From Eonycteris spelaea (Eukaryota > Chordata > Mammalia > Chiroptera > Pteropodidae): a stretch of DNA of 64,000 nucleotides. The stretch is from positions 248,001 to 312,000 of the forward strand of contig PUFA01000072.1 in assembly GCA_003508835.1 (NCBI GenBank). Direction: 5' to 3'. The notes beneath the pieces were generated by a model. It made no database searches. It was given only the letters and a program-made list of their open reading frames with translations, and was not told the origin of the DNA. Position numbers and translations under genes: made by a program. The first letter of the stretch is position 1. Every line of letters begins with the position of its first letter. Positions 31,221 to 42,508 of the stretch are shown piece after piece.

Positions 31221-33594
31221 GGTTCATCTGTCCATGCAGTCCTCTTGGATTCTCTGAATGTAGTGACTATCGAAACTATTCCAAAGGTAGGCAGAGAGCG
31301 GGCTGGGGAGCCAGATGCCGGGGGGCAGGCGTTTCCTACCCACAGTCTCTGTGTGCTTGCTAAATGGTGTACACTTCTTGTTAACCACGATATTAAAACT
31401 TGATCAGCACATAAGCTTTCCTCTGTTAGATCTTTTGGCAGGAAACAACCTCCAGTCCTCTAAATTTTGTGGGTGTGTGCTGGTGTGTGCGTCTCTGTGT
31501 GCTGTGCACACACACTTTGTCTAATTCACTTTAGGAGATTCACTAAGTGGAGTTAAAAAATCATCTCAAGGGAAATTGGTATTCAAAGATGAACTTTTTT
31601 TGGAACTAATTTTTTTTTTTTAATTTGGCTGTTTCTGAGATGTATGATAAACTGAGACGGAGCTGGAAGGGGAGCTGCGTGGCCCCACCATGCCCTCGAA
31701 ACAGCAGAGCACTCGATAGTAGAGAGCAGGAGCCAGCCTGAACATGTGGTGGCCAGCTTGGAATGTTACTGGACACATGTGGCAAGACTCAGCCAGAAAT
31801 CTTAAAGATGCAGCATTCGGGCGTTTGAGTTCCCGGGCGGGGGAGGGAAGTCAGGAAGGTAGCGCGCTCAGCTAGTTCATCTGGCTCTCGCGTTTCTTTT
31901 ACATGTGAAACATGCTGCTGCCAGCACATTTTCTAGGACCTTTGTTTGCGAACCTGCCTCTTCCCCAGTGTCAGGTGATCTAAGGGAAAATGGAGTGTTC
32001 AAATTGAAGAGAAGCGTGTGGGTAGTATCGCCATGTGATCTCGGAAGGAAGGGAAGTCAGCCCCAGACCCTTGGTGCCCCCAGCTTTGTAACGCGATTTT
32101 ATTGCAATATATATACATGTGCGCGTGTGCACGCATGTGGTATGGTGTGCGTGCAGTACCTTCTGTTTTTTTAACCATTACAATCAAGCCGAAAGCAGAG
32201 AGTACCCACGGGGTCTCGAAGGTTGAGCACCAATGCGGAAGATGGTGTCTGCACGAGAGAGATGAATGAAGTTGTGACCGTGTTTAAACTTACTCAATAT
32301 TAAGTTCTTTCCTTTTTTTTCCTCCTCTCCATTCAATAATCTGTCAATTATTTTTTAATTTTTAACCTTTTTAACAGTTAAAGAAATTGCTGCATCTTTA
32401 AGCCTTCCTCTAACTTCTGCCTCCTTTTCTCCATGGGCTAAGTGAAAAAAGCTGCAGGACTTTGCTGATTTATCTTCTACCCTTGTCCTGAAGAAAGGAG
32501 TCCTCTCTTCTTGGGTCTAGGGCCTGGTTGGAGCTGACGGGACTCGGCCGGGTCTGGGCGAGGTCACTTTCCACTGCGTGGACCAGCTCCAGAGAACACG
32601 CAGAATCTTGACCTTTACTAGACTTTTAAATAGCCAGTGAAATCACTAAGTGGGGTTCTTCCACAACATATTTTGTTAATATGGGTTTCACTTTTTCCAA
32701 GGATAATCCCTTATTGCCACAATGTTGATTTACTTTAAACAATGATTTTTAAAATGTGTATTAATTTGTAATTAAATCCAGCCAGAGTGTTTTGGCCTTT
32801 CCCAATTCGGGGGGTGGGGAGGATATTAAAGTAAGTTTTAAGAAGTAAATTTCCCAGCCTCTTGATTTTACTCTAGTTTCCAGCTTCAAACAGAGCCCTT
32901 GCCAACTAGGGTGTAGTTAGGGGATCCTGGCCGCTGGCCGAGTCCCAGTGGACATCGCAGGCATAATGGGAAATGCGTTGATTTGTGAGACACCTTTTGT
33001 ACCTCTGATGTGCCAACAACTATGCTTCTAGGTGGAAACACAGCAATGAGCAGGATAGGGAGGGCCCAGCCATCATTCACAATCCAGGGGTGAAGGTGGT
33101 GGGGGGCCCTAGGAAGGAATGGAATATAGGGTCTGGAGGGGAAAAACTTGGGCTCCAGATTATTCATTGTGAGGTGGGCGGCTTTAAATGGAGACTCGCC
33201 ACTTCTGTGGCTGACCTGGACACGTCCGCTGTCGTTTTTAGGTTTGCCTCCTTTCTACTCCTGTAGGGACAGGTTTTTCTCCAGCTGAGGTTAGTAGTCA
33301 AGGAACTCTTACATTTCTTTAGAAAATTGCTCTCTTTAAACGTAGTAAGAATAGTTATCTCCTAGAACCCTAGAGCTAGAAGCAAGCTGTGGGTCCAGCT
33401 TCTTCTAAGAATGCGAAGTTCATCGGTGATATTTTTGCTTTCTGAGAATCTTTCCCACTTACTCATCATTCTGATGGCCCAAGCTTTCTTTGTGATTAAA
33501 ATCAGTCTGCGGTAAGTGGGAGAGAGACGTGGTGTACAAACAGGTTGGGGTATGGAGAGCCCTTCCTAAACTTAGCTGTTCTGTCGTCTTAGGG

Positions 33595-33720
33595 CAGAAT
33601 CACCCAGTGGTTAAGGGTCTGGGCTTTAGAATTATGTGCGGTTCAAATCCCACCTGTGCTCCTTGCATGGCTATAGTAAAGAGTAGAAATGAGGTATGTA
33701 AAGTGCCTGGCACATAAGAA
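33595..33720 (+). repeat. MIR SINE relic
   Basis: CACCCAGTGGTTAAGGGTCT, GGTTCAAATCCCACC and GTAAAGTGCCTGGCACATAA form the sense MIR order, with the tRNA-derived head well preserved. It is not a tRNA gene: it has no anticodon-arm/acceptor structure. Confidence 0.85.
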
Positions 33721-34812
33721 TGGGATCAAAAAATGTGCTTTAAAAAGATCACAAGGTCCAGTAAGTGAGATTGCGGGTCCTGGAACCTCCGAGTTTGCTG
33801 GTTGAGGTTCAGAGCTTTTCTGCCTGCTAAGTTGTCAGGAGACCCTTTTGCCTCGGTAAGTGGCACGGACCTTTAGGGAGCCTCCCCCCTCTGACTTGAG
33901 ATGCAGTATCAGCCTCTATCCTGCGAAATCAGTTGTCTCCACTTACCCTGGTCCAAGACTGCTTCAGCTGCGTTTGGAAGGAGCCTCTCACAGCCAGGCA
34001 TCAGCATCACCTGTTAGAAATGCTCATTCTCAGCCTTGCCCCCACGCCACCCACCCCACACTGCTCTGTCTCCCAAGTGACACGTGTGGTGAAGGTCTGG
34101 CCACGCGTCACAAGTCTTGCTGACCTTATCAGCCACCGCAATGAGGGTGGGGCAATTGGAGAGTGTGGCTGTTCAGGCCTCTAAACACACACAACTGGAA
34201 GACAGATGACTGTTTCATTTTCTGTGTTAGGAATAAAAAGTTAAGCTCTGGACTGTCCTAGGACTTATGTCCTACATGAGCTCTTTTATGGGAAGCCCCA
34301 GGAGGACCCCAGCAACACATCCCATATGCAGATGCCTTCATACCTAACGATATACTCAAGAATCATTCAGAATTATTCGCTCTCTTGGGCAAAGCTTTTT
34401 ACCTTTGGCCTTCTTTTAAAATGTATAACAACTCACCAATACCTTCTCGTGAATTAATTTATCATGTTTTTCTTTTACCTGAGGGCTAAGACCTGCTGGG
34501 TCTGCTTATGAATCCAGCCTGGCAGTCTGGATCTGAGGTAAAGAGAGCCTGGGGCTGGCCTAAGCTTTTTGGAAGGGGTGGGGGAGGAGAGAGAGTGGAA
34601 GGGTTGCAGGGAGAGGCTGAGGGTTAAGGAGGGAGTGGTTAGGGACTCTGGCTGCTGCTGTGCTCTGCGGGTGGGTTGGGGGAACCTGCCAGAGGCTGGG
34701 AAAACAGACCAGGGAGCAGGTCTGGGGCCTGGTGGGGGCAGGGAAAACAAGAGCCCTATTGTGCTGGGGGAGCTCAGCGGGGGCCTGAGACAGGCTGGAG
34801 TCAGCTCAGGGG

Positions 34813-34813
<1 letters not shown>

Positions 34814-34845
<32 letters not shown>
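34814..34845. repeat. (TG)16 microsatellite
   Basis: Uninterrupted alternating TG for 32 bases, in GC-rich intergenic DNA. Confidence 0.98.
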
Positions 34846-34848
<3 letters not shown>

Positions 34849-35144
34849 CGCTAGGCAGGAGACCCCGTGGTGTGAAGGGGTCAGAGAGCAGCTGGCTGGC
34901 TGGCTGGGCCCCACCCACCCTGGCCCCGGGTCAGGCTGCCTGGGTGTGGAGGGAAGTGCCCAGCCAGAGAACTGGTATACTTTAACCTCTTTAAGTCTCC
35001 AGGCATAGCCTTGCAAACTGTGGTGGCCTCTTGTGCGGCCAAGCCTTTTCAGGCTTGTGGATGGGGGAGCAGAAGACGTGTCAGCAAAGGATACGCGCTC
35101 CAGCACTACTGGTTTGCAGAGAAGTGTCTCATCTGCAGGGTAGA

Positions 35145-35235
35145 AGCATCTTGCTGATTTTACAGGTGAGGAAACAGGCCCAGAGAGATTTGGTGCCTGG
35201 TCATACATAGGTAGAGTAGGATCGAATGGGGATGA
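35145..35235 (-). repeat. MIR SINE fragment
   Basis: GATTTTACAGGTGAGGAAAC, AGGCCCAGAGAGATTTGG and CTGGTCATACATAGGTAGAG are the core of an antisense MIR. Confidence 0.6.
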
Positions 35236-36039
35236 ACTGCAGGCTTGAAAATGGGAGGCAAATTCTCTGAGTGTCCCCCATGTGCAGACACTGGGTAAAG
35301 GCTGCACCTCAGCTGGAGGCTGGAGGCGAATCTTGCCCTCACCTAGGGCTCCACTCCCTGGGGCTTCCCTCACTGTGTCCCTTCCCTCCCTGGTGGCTAG
35401 CCTTTAGAAATCTACCTGGCAGCCCAGCTGGCCTGGGGCAGCAGCCCTGCCTCTGCAGTCCTGGGCTGAACTTAGGTGGGAAAGTGGGGACATGGCTTCC
35501 AGAACATCCCTGCTTCAGATTTCCTACGCCATCTGATCTTGTCATCTTGCTTTATATATGAGGAAGCTAAAGTCCTGCCCTACCCCAGCCCTGGACAACT
35601 CTGAATCTTCCTGTTCCTGTGTACTGACTGACAGGTGGGAATCGAAGCCTCTGCCTTGACTTCCTCGTGCTTCTACCAGGCTTGAAGGGGGTGGGAGGGA
35701 TGAAGATGTTTTCAGTAACTGAAAAAGTAAAAAGCAGGAGGTATTGCTGGATGCCTCCTCCCTGTCAGAGGACCCTGGAGAGATGTCTGCAGGACACAGA
35801 CGGCCCCCCAAGTGCGGGCCTTGGCCTGATGCTGAAACGGACCTGTGCCCTCGGCATGAAAAGCAAAGCCCTTCCCTACAAATGAATTTCAGGAGCCATT
35901 GCTTCTTTGCATCTACAGATTCTCACAACCATACCCACAACCTGAATATTAACCCTGCTCCCAGCCCAAGTTAACTAGGCAAAACCGTTCTCTGGAATCT
36001 GTTAGAACGAGGTGGCAGAAGAGTGCCCACCTAGTGAGG

Positions 36040-36130
36040 ACTATGTTCAGGTCACGACTCTAAACCTGTGTGACCTTGGGCCAGACGCCCACCCTGAGCT
36101 ACAGTCACCACGTCTATAAACTTCATGCAT
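36040..36130 (+). repeat. MIR SINE fragment
   Basis: GTTCAGGTCACGACTC, TGTGTGACCTTGGGCCAGA and CACCACGTCTATAAA match a sense MIR core. Confidence 0.55.
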
Positions 36131-37439
36131 CAGCTCAAAACACTTCCATTTCGAAAGCCCATTTGTAATACGTTGGGCTAGACTCTGGGAGATAAAAAGG
36201 TACATCAGACTTGGCTCTTGCTTAAGGAAGGTTATCATTTAGAAGCTCACTGTAAGCTGAGAGCTGATAAGTTGCAAAAGTCTCCGGGGATTTGGGAGAT
36301 GACATTGTGCTGGGCTTTGAAGGACTGGCAGAATTAAATAGAATGAAAAGGGGCGGTGTTTGCAGCAAAGGGTCCTTCACACTTGCTGTGCTCTTCCCAT
36401 ACCACATGTTTGTCACACCAACGCCTCTCTCCATGCTCTCTCACACCTCCAGGTTTTGGCCATCTCCCCATCTTTGAAAAACGCTCCAAGTGTCATCTGC
36501 AGCCTGGCTTCGTCTGGGCTCTCAGCACCTTGTACACCTTTCCCGTACTTCTCTGCCTCATCACGTGTGTGTGTGCTCACTTGGCACCCGAGAGCTGGCC
36601 CCTCAGTGAGCCCAGGGCCCGGGTGAGGGAATGACATGTAGTTTGGCCTGATGAAGCATGGTGCCCACAAGGAGAAGTAGGGCCAGTCAGGTGGTGGCGA
36701 GGGACCTTAGGTGTGACACTGAGGAGGAGGTGGGGGCAGTGTGTTAGATGCAGGTCTTTGGTCAGGGAGTGAGCAGATCGGAGCTGGGCAGTGACAGCCA
36801 GGACGCCTGCATAGCTGGTTTCAGTATTTTTTAATTGTTCGATGACACCCCACAGTTAGAAACACTTAACATCTCCACCCAGTACTTATTGCACAGAACA
36901 GAACTTAGCTCAATGCAATGCACTCTGAGATCAAATGCTGGTCACCACTCACTGGTGCCCCCATCTACTTCTTGCTGCCTCAATGGGGGCTGTGGAAGGT
37001 CCGGCCAGCCTCTTGGAGCTGGGGTGGGTGGCGGGACAGCTGGATGCGGCCTCCTGGCTCCTGTTCTGGTCAAAGGCTCTTCCATGGGGGCTTAGGGTGG
37101 GGAGGATGGGTCAGAGGAGGTTCTGCATGGGTACCTGTTCTGCCTTCTTCAGGCCACAATCAGTGAGAGCCACGAAAGGCTGCTGGCAGGACTGAGTCAA
37201 ATACCGAGACTAGAGAAAACCTCATTCTGTTTGTCCTTCCTGAGTTGAGAGAATCAGGGACCAGGGAACAGCCTCAGATGATTTCTTGAAGAGAGAGAGA
37301 CATGCGGAAACCACCAGCCCAGCCAGAGCAGTGGAGCACAGTAGCCTTGGCTGCTGGCTCAGCCCCGTCCACAGTGTGAGATCAGGCTTAGAGGAGCTGT
37401 ACGTCCAGGGGAGGCCTGGGTGGAGCAGACAGGGTCATG

Positions 37440-37490
37440 TGACACTCCCCCCCACCCCCGCCCCTGCCCTGCCCCTGCCCCGCCCATGCT
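37440..37490. repeat. C-rich low-complexity tract
   Basis: Runs of C broken by A, G or T (for example CCCCCCCCACCCCCGCCCC) over about 50 bases. The minus strand has repeated G runs that could form a G-quadruplex. Confidence 0.8.
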
Positions 37491-38109
37491 GGCACCAGTT
37501 AGTGGGGTAGTAGAAGGTTCTGGGAACTACATCCCACTCGGCTGTAACAGGTTTTTCAGCTCAGTTCTGCTGTTTCTCTTCCTGTTGTACCTCAGACCAA
37601 CTTCTGCCCATCTTGACCATCCGTGGCAAGCTTACTCCACCTGCTAAAGCCTCCGAAAGGAGACGAGCCTGCAGGGATCCTAGAGGCATTTGATTGGTGA
37701 CCCCTGCTGCAGTCTGGGCTCAGCCCTGAGTCCCCCGGCTCTGAGCTCACTCTAGGGCTGTCCCTGCTAATAGCTGCAGACACTACTAGGGTGGCTCCTC
37801 CAATTGGGAGTCTTTGTCTAAACTCCTAGATTCATGGGGCGGATTCAAGCCCTTGCTGCTTCCTGGAAAGGGTCTTGCGGTTATTTTCTTTTACCCATTG
37901 GGAAAGAAGAGCTTTAAAGGAAATCTTCTCATATGGGTTATGGGCAGAAAGGGAGTGGAAACTCAGCAGCCCTCCTGGGGGTGGGGGCAAGTTTCTAGGT
38001 GTTCTCTCACAGGAGAGTGGAAGAGCCTAGGGAAAATGGGCAGAATTTTTGTCAGGTTGTATTTGTGGCCATGACAGGGCGGACCAGTCAGGAGAAGACA
38101 GACCAGACA

Positions 38110-38235
38110 TACAATTCTCCGGTAATGTGGATCTTGGAGAACTAGTTCCTTTAGGTTAACTAACTGTCCTGAGGTTATACAGCCTGGAAGAGGTGGAGCC
38201 AAACCTTGAAACTTGGATCTGTCTGACTCCCATGC
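38110..38235 (-). repeat. MIR SINE relic
   Basis: TTAACTAACTGTCCTGAGGT, TATACAGCCTGGAAGAGGTG and TGGATCTGTCTGACTCCCAT follow the antisense MIR pattern. Confidence 0.65.
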
Positions 38236-39204
38236 CTTCTGCCTTCCTTCCCTCTTTTGACCAGTCCTACTGGGATCCTCAGTTCTTCAAAGGAAGGGGG
38301 AGCCATGTGGACTCAAAGGAGGATGCCTTAGTGGAGAGCTGAGGGTTTGAGCTGCAGGAGCCCTTACGGATGGTAGAGAGAGTGGGATTCGCCCAGGCCA
38401 GCCCTGAGCTTAGCCCACCTTCTCCCCTGGCTTGGAAATGGTAGGGGGAAATTGTAGATGCCCCTTGGGGTTCACACCCCTTTCTCTAGTTGCCTCAGGT
38501 AAAGACTGACTACATCTTTATATCCCCCTACTCTACCTGGCCATCCAATTGCATTCTACCTGTCTTGTGTTCTTGTCCTAATAAGCTTTTGTTGTAGGCT
38601 TGGCCTGCCAAGGGTGTCCAGGGCATTGCTCTGCTCCCCAGGGCACTCTCCGGCTGGAGAGGCTGCCATACCCAGAACCAGGGGAGAGGAGACTAATGTG
38701 AGTGGATCCCGAAGCACAATGAGTAATGACATCAAAATGTGCATGGCAAAGGGCACCTGAGAGTCAGAAGGGAAAGGACTTGCTTGGGGACCTGAGGCTA
38801 GTGAATGGCAGAGCTGGAATTCCAAGTCAACTCTAGGCTACAGGCCTGAATGCATCCCACTGTCTCATACTAACCCATGCCTATTTACAGATGTGCATTA
38901 ATTCACCAGCCAAAGTGAGCATCAAGATGCTGCTACCTGGAGTCATTTACACTTCAGAATACCACTTCTGTACACAGTGAAACCCGAAGATGTTCAGACA
39001 GATGGGGTGGTTGTATTCTCTCAGGCAAAGGAAGACACCCAGTGTGGCAATCCTGATAAAACTGACCTGATCGGCTCTCTGGACGGTGGGGTGGGGAGTA
39101 GCCTAGAGAGGCAGGCAGGGTGATAGGTAAGGAACAAAGGAGACCCCCGGTGTTCAAGAGGCAAAGGAAGATGGGAAGCCGGGAGGGGACCGACATTCCT
39201 GAAC

Positions 39205-39390
39205 ATCTCTACCCAGGGCCTGTGCTGTCCCTCTATACACCACATGTAATTCTCGGGACAAGGTAGGAATTGCTGCCCCATTTACAAAGAGAAATTGTAA
39301 ACTCAGTGAACGTCACAAAGCTAGTAAGGGGGAGAGCCAGGATTCTAACTGGAGTCTCTCTGACTCCAAAGTCCGTTCCTTCCACTAACG
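39205..39390 (-). repeat. MIR SINE relic
   Basis: GGCCTGTGCTGTCCC, CCCATTTACAAAGAGAAATT, CGTCACAAAGCTAGTAAGGG and GTCTCTCTGACTCCAAAG occur in antisense MIR order. Confidence 0.7.
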
Positions 39391-41124
39391 TGGTTGTGAT
39401 GAAATCAGACCCACGGGGCCTGTTGCTGGCTAACTGTGTGAAGAAGAGCCATTTCTTGGTATCGATTCCACTACAGCAAATACGACGTTGGCAAAATTCC
39501 CTGGACCAAGTCATAGAGTTCACTAAGCCCCCAGCCTCCTGCCTGGCACACAGTAATAAGTGGCTGTTCAACTGAGCTTTAACAGGAATGGCGAGGAGGC
39601 TGTGGGCACAGAGGACAACTGGCCCTTCTTTGGAAGTAGATTAGGGTCTGGGTTGGGTGAGAGGTCCCTCTGACAGCTCCGGCCCTCCCAACACCCAACA
39701 CGCCTGCAGACTGTGACCACGTTCCTTTGATAACTGATCCTGCGCAGAATCCTTAAGCAGTGGGGGCCTGGGCTAGATTCTTCACAGGGAGAAGTGCCCA
39801 GACATGGCTCAGCTCTCTGCCTTGCAAGCCCAAGATCTAAAACAGACTGTGGCCACGGATGTGGGCCCAGACAGACAATCAGCAGAATACAGTGTGTAAC
39901 TCTGCAGGCAGCTGAAGGCAGGAGTCTCCCTCAGCGGAGACTAGAGCAGGCCCTGGAGAGCACATCATCCGAGTCCGTGCTAGGCACAATGCACTTTCAT
40001 GCTCCTCAGCTTTGATGGCAGTGCGAGTTTCTCTCTGGGATGATTGTCAAAAAAGTTTGTCTTTTTCTCACTAAACGGAACTCCTCCGGCTGCGACCCTC
40101 TTTTGCTCATCTTTGTTTCTCCAGCAGGCTAGCGCGCAGGGCTAGCAATTTGTTGAGTGGCTAAGAAATGAGAGCGCATCTGTGTGCTGGGCACTCGGGA
40201 CTAGTGCTGGCAAGTGGTGGGCTTTCTGGACCTACGGCATTCACTGGTGATGTCACGTAGTTGGCTTCTGCCCGGCTGGTGGAGGAACGCCCAAACCTAC
40301 TCAGGCTGATGGGGAAGGGCAATCCAACCCTTCTCCAGAATCTAGAGGGCTCCTTGGGAACCCTGCCTGAATTCCCCTTCAGAGAAAAGGGACCCTTTGG
40401 TGAGGTCTGTGGCCAGCACATCCAGAAATGAGCGAGCAGATGGAAGCTGATAAGTTGACTTTTGAGAAGATGCATCCTGTTTTGGCTGCTCAAGATGGGG
40501 GGAAAAAGGAGCAGCTTAGCTAAAGCTGGCAAATCCTCAACCCACTTATATGTAGATAACAGAAAAAGGGGCCAAAAGGGCCAAAAGGCAGCCTCAACGT
40601 GGCCAGCAGCCTGCAGAGCCCTGGGGTTCCAGGACATGCCACACCAAGAAGGTGTGTCCCAAGGGGCAGTGAAGCAAGAGCCTCCCAAAGGGCTGTGGCT
40701 GTATTACACCTGCCCAAGCTAGCTTGGGAGTGCTTCTTTGGCCTGGTTGCTAATCATTTTTTAGGGCAAAAATGCAGACAGCGGGAATCTTTCCAGGGTC
40801 TCTAGGGGATCTCAGTGGGTGCTCACTCGGGTTCTGCAGCCTCTGAGCTGTTACTTGCCAAGAATCTCAGCCCAGCAGACAGGGACAGAGCTAAGTGAGC
40901 ATCTGCGAGCCCTACACCCTCGCTGCAGAGAAGAGAAAAGATTTACCCAAGGCAAGAGTAGTAAAAAAGAAAAAAAAATGTTTCTAAAAATAGCACCGAG
41001 GTGGACAGCACAGGAAATAATTAAATCTATATTACAGTTTCATAGTGTTTTTATTCGATTACTTGTGATGGGAGAACATGAATCTTCTCAGCATTTAGGA
41101 TCTCTAAATGTCTCAGTCTGGTTC

Positions 41125-41225
41125 TGAGCCCAGAGAGCCTAAGCGACTTTTTCAAGGTTGCCCAGGGAATCAGGTAGAGGTGGGGCTGGGCTTCCAACAG
41201 CTGACTCCCAATCTAGTGCTCGCTG
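41125..41225 (-). repeat. MIR SINE fragment
   Basis: GCCTAAGCGACTTTTTCAAG, GTTGCCCAGGGAATCAGGTA and GTGGGGCTGGGCTTCCAA resemble the antisense MIR core. It sits about 300 bases upstream of the MRC2 CpG island. Confidence 0.5.
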
Positions 41226-42242
41226 GGGTGACCTGTTGCATAATACGGATAAGTGGACTATCTTCCCTTTCATGAAATTTTCACTTGGTCCTTTGAGTAC
41301 GGCCAGCCGTGGGGATGCTGAAGAGAGCGATGTCTGTCTTCTGGGACATCCAGTGGACAGACTTGCCCTAGGTTTCTGGACACAGCCCCATCTAGCAAAA
41401 ACACTACACCCCTCAGCACAAAGGGACATTGACACAGGGGTCAGGCAAACGCTAACGGTAGACGTGCAAATGTTGTCTCTCGGCACATGGCACAGGGGCC
41501 CTGTCTCCCCCTCCCCCAGTCTTCGTCCGGGTGGCCGAACTCTCGGCTCCGCCCCTTCCCCACCAGATCGAGGGAGGGTGGTCCCGGCACGAAGGTAGCG
41601 GATGCTCGTCGGCGAGAGTGGTCGGCGTGAGAGGCGGGATAGAGGGGGCGCCCGCGGTCCGGGCGTGGCCGCCAGGGTCAGCCGCGCGCCCCCGCCCCGG
41701 ACCAGCCGGGCCTCGCAGCCCACGTCCCGCCACGCCGCGAAGTTCGCGGAAAGTTTTGCAGTTGCTTCCCCGCCCGCGCCAGCCCGGGAGCTGTGACGCA
41801 GCGTCTGGGGCTCGGGAAGGCGAGGTGGGGTGAGAAGAGAGCGACGCGACGCGGGAACGGGCGCGCACGCGGGGTCCGCCTCGACCCCGCGGCCGCTGGC
41901 GCTCCGCCCCCCCCCGCCCCCCGCCTGGGCGCTCCCTCTCCGGCCGCGGCCTCAGCCCCGCGCCCGCCCGCGCCGCCTCCCCCTCCCACGCTGCCCACTT
42001 CCCTTCCCCTCTGCCCCTCGCACCCTCCTCCCGGGCTCTGCGCTCCTCCCTCCGCCCTCCCTCCGCCCGGCCTGCCTCCTTCTCTCCTCCCCTCCGCTCC
42101 CCGGGAGGCATCACTTCGTCCCGACCCGGAGGAAGACGCGAGCCCCTCGCGGGCGGTCATCACAGCGCAGCGCCCGGGCTGCCGCCGCGCGCCGCGCCCG
42201 TGCGCCTCGGTCCCCGCGTCTCCCGAGCGGAGCGCCGCAGGC

Positions 42243-42368
42243 ATGGGGCCCCGCCGGCCGGCCCCGCGCCCTGGCCTCGTCACCTGCTGCGCTGCGTGCT
42301 GCTGCTCGGGGGTCTGCAGTTCGGCCGCCCCCGCGCCCCTGGAGACGCCGCCGCCGCCGCCCTCCCGG
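42243..42368 (+). CDS. MRC2: MRC2 (Endo180/uPARAP) first coding exon with apparent 1-base frameshift
   Basis: MRC2 is a type I membrane endocytic receptor (N-terminal Cys-rich domain, fibronectin-II domain, eight C-type-lectin-like domains) that binds and internalises collagen. This exon encodes the start and signal peptide. The ATG at 42243 has a good context (G at -3 and +4) and begins MGPRRPAP, close to the known MGPGRPAP. The hydrophobic signal PWPRHLLRCVLLLGGLQF followed by GRPRAPGDA is in a different frame, from about 42266. One missing C in the run 42262-42265 accounts for the change. As read, the ATG frame gives a Cys-rich peptide without a leucine core. The donor GTAAGG is at 42369. 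Compared with human as I recall it, the exon end has three extra Ala codons. Confidence 0.85.
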
Positions 42369-42481
42369 GTAAGGCGCTGCCAACTTGGCCAACTTCAGGG
42401 GCGGAGCGGGGGAGCCCCGAGGAATGGGCCTCGTCCCGACTTTTCCCTCCTTTCCTCCCCCCCCCCCCAGAAGCGTGTTGC

Positions 42482-42508
42482 GTGTGTGTGTGTGTGTGTG
42501 TGTGTGTG
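42482..42508. repeat. MRC2: (GT)13 microsatellite in MRC2 intron 1
   Basis: Alternating GT for 27 bases, just downstream of a C-run at 42460-42469 and 114 bases after the exon 1 donor. Confidence 0.98.

Larger units (their letters stand above)
30338..31240 (+). other. TLK2: TLK2 3' UTR
   Basis: Sequence after the stop as read (or after 30324 if the frame is corrected) with no coding potential. It carries a C11-12 run near 30902-30913 and two AATAAA signals. The distal end is placed about 20 bases after the second signal and is inferred. Confidence 0.65.
31241..41480. other. TLK2-MRC2 intergenic region
   Basis: About 10 kb between the two genes, changing from AT-rich to GC-richer sequence. 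Recognisable content is an L2 piece (about 33000-33075), several MIR relics listed separately, a MER5-like fragment near 33995-34050 and simple repeats. Many open frames at 34-41 kb are short, overlap on both strands and match nothing I know; I treat them as chance. Confidence 0.7.

Noticed and set aside
33595..33665. Possible tRNA gene (box-B-like GGTTCAAATCC)
   Set aside because: The surrounding sequence is a MIR SINE, whose head derives from a tRNA; no complete cloverleaf is present.
34475..35373. 147-190-codon open frames on the minus strand in the intergenic region
   Set aside because: They run through the (TG)16 repeat, giving repeated His-Thr, and have no recognisable domain or splice context.
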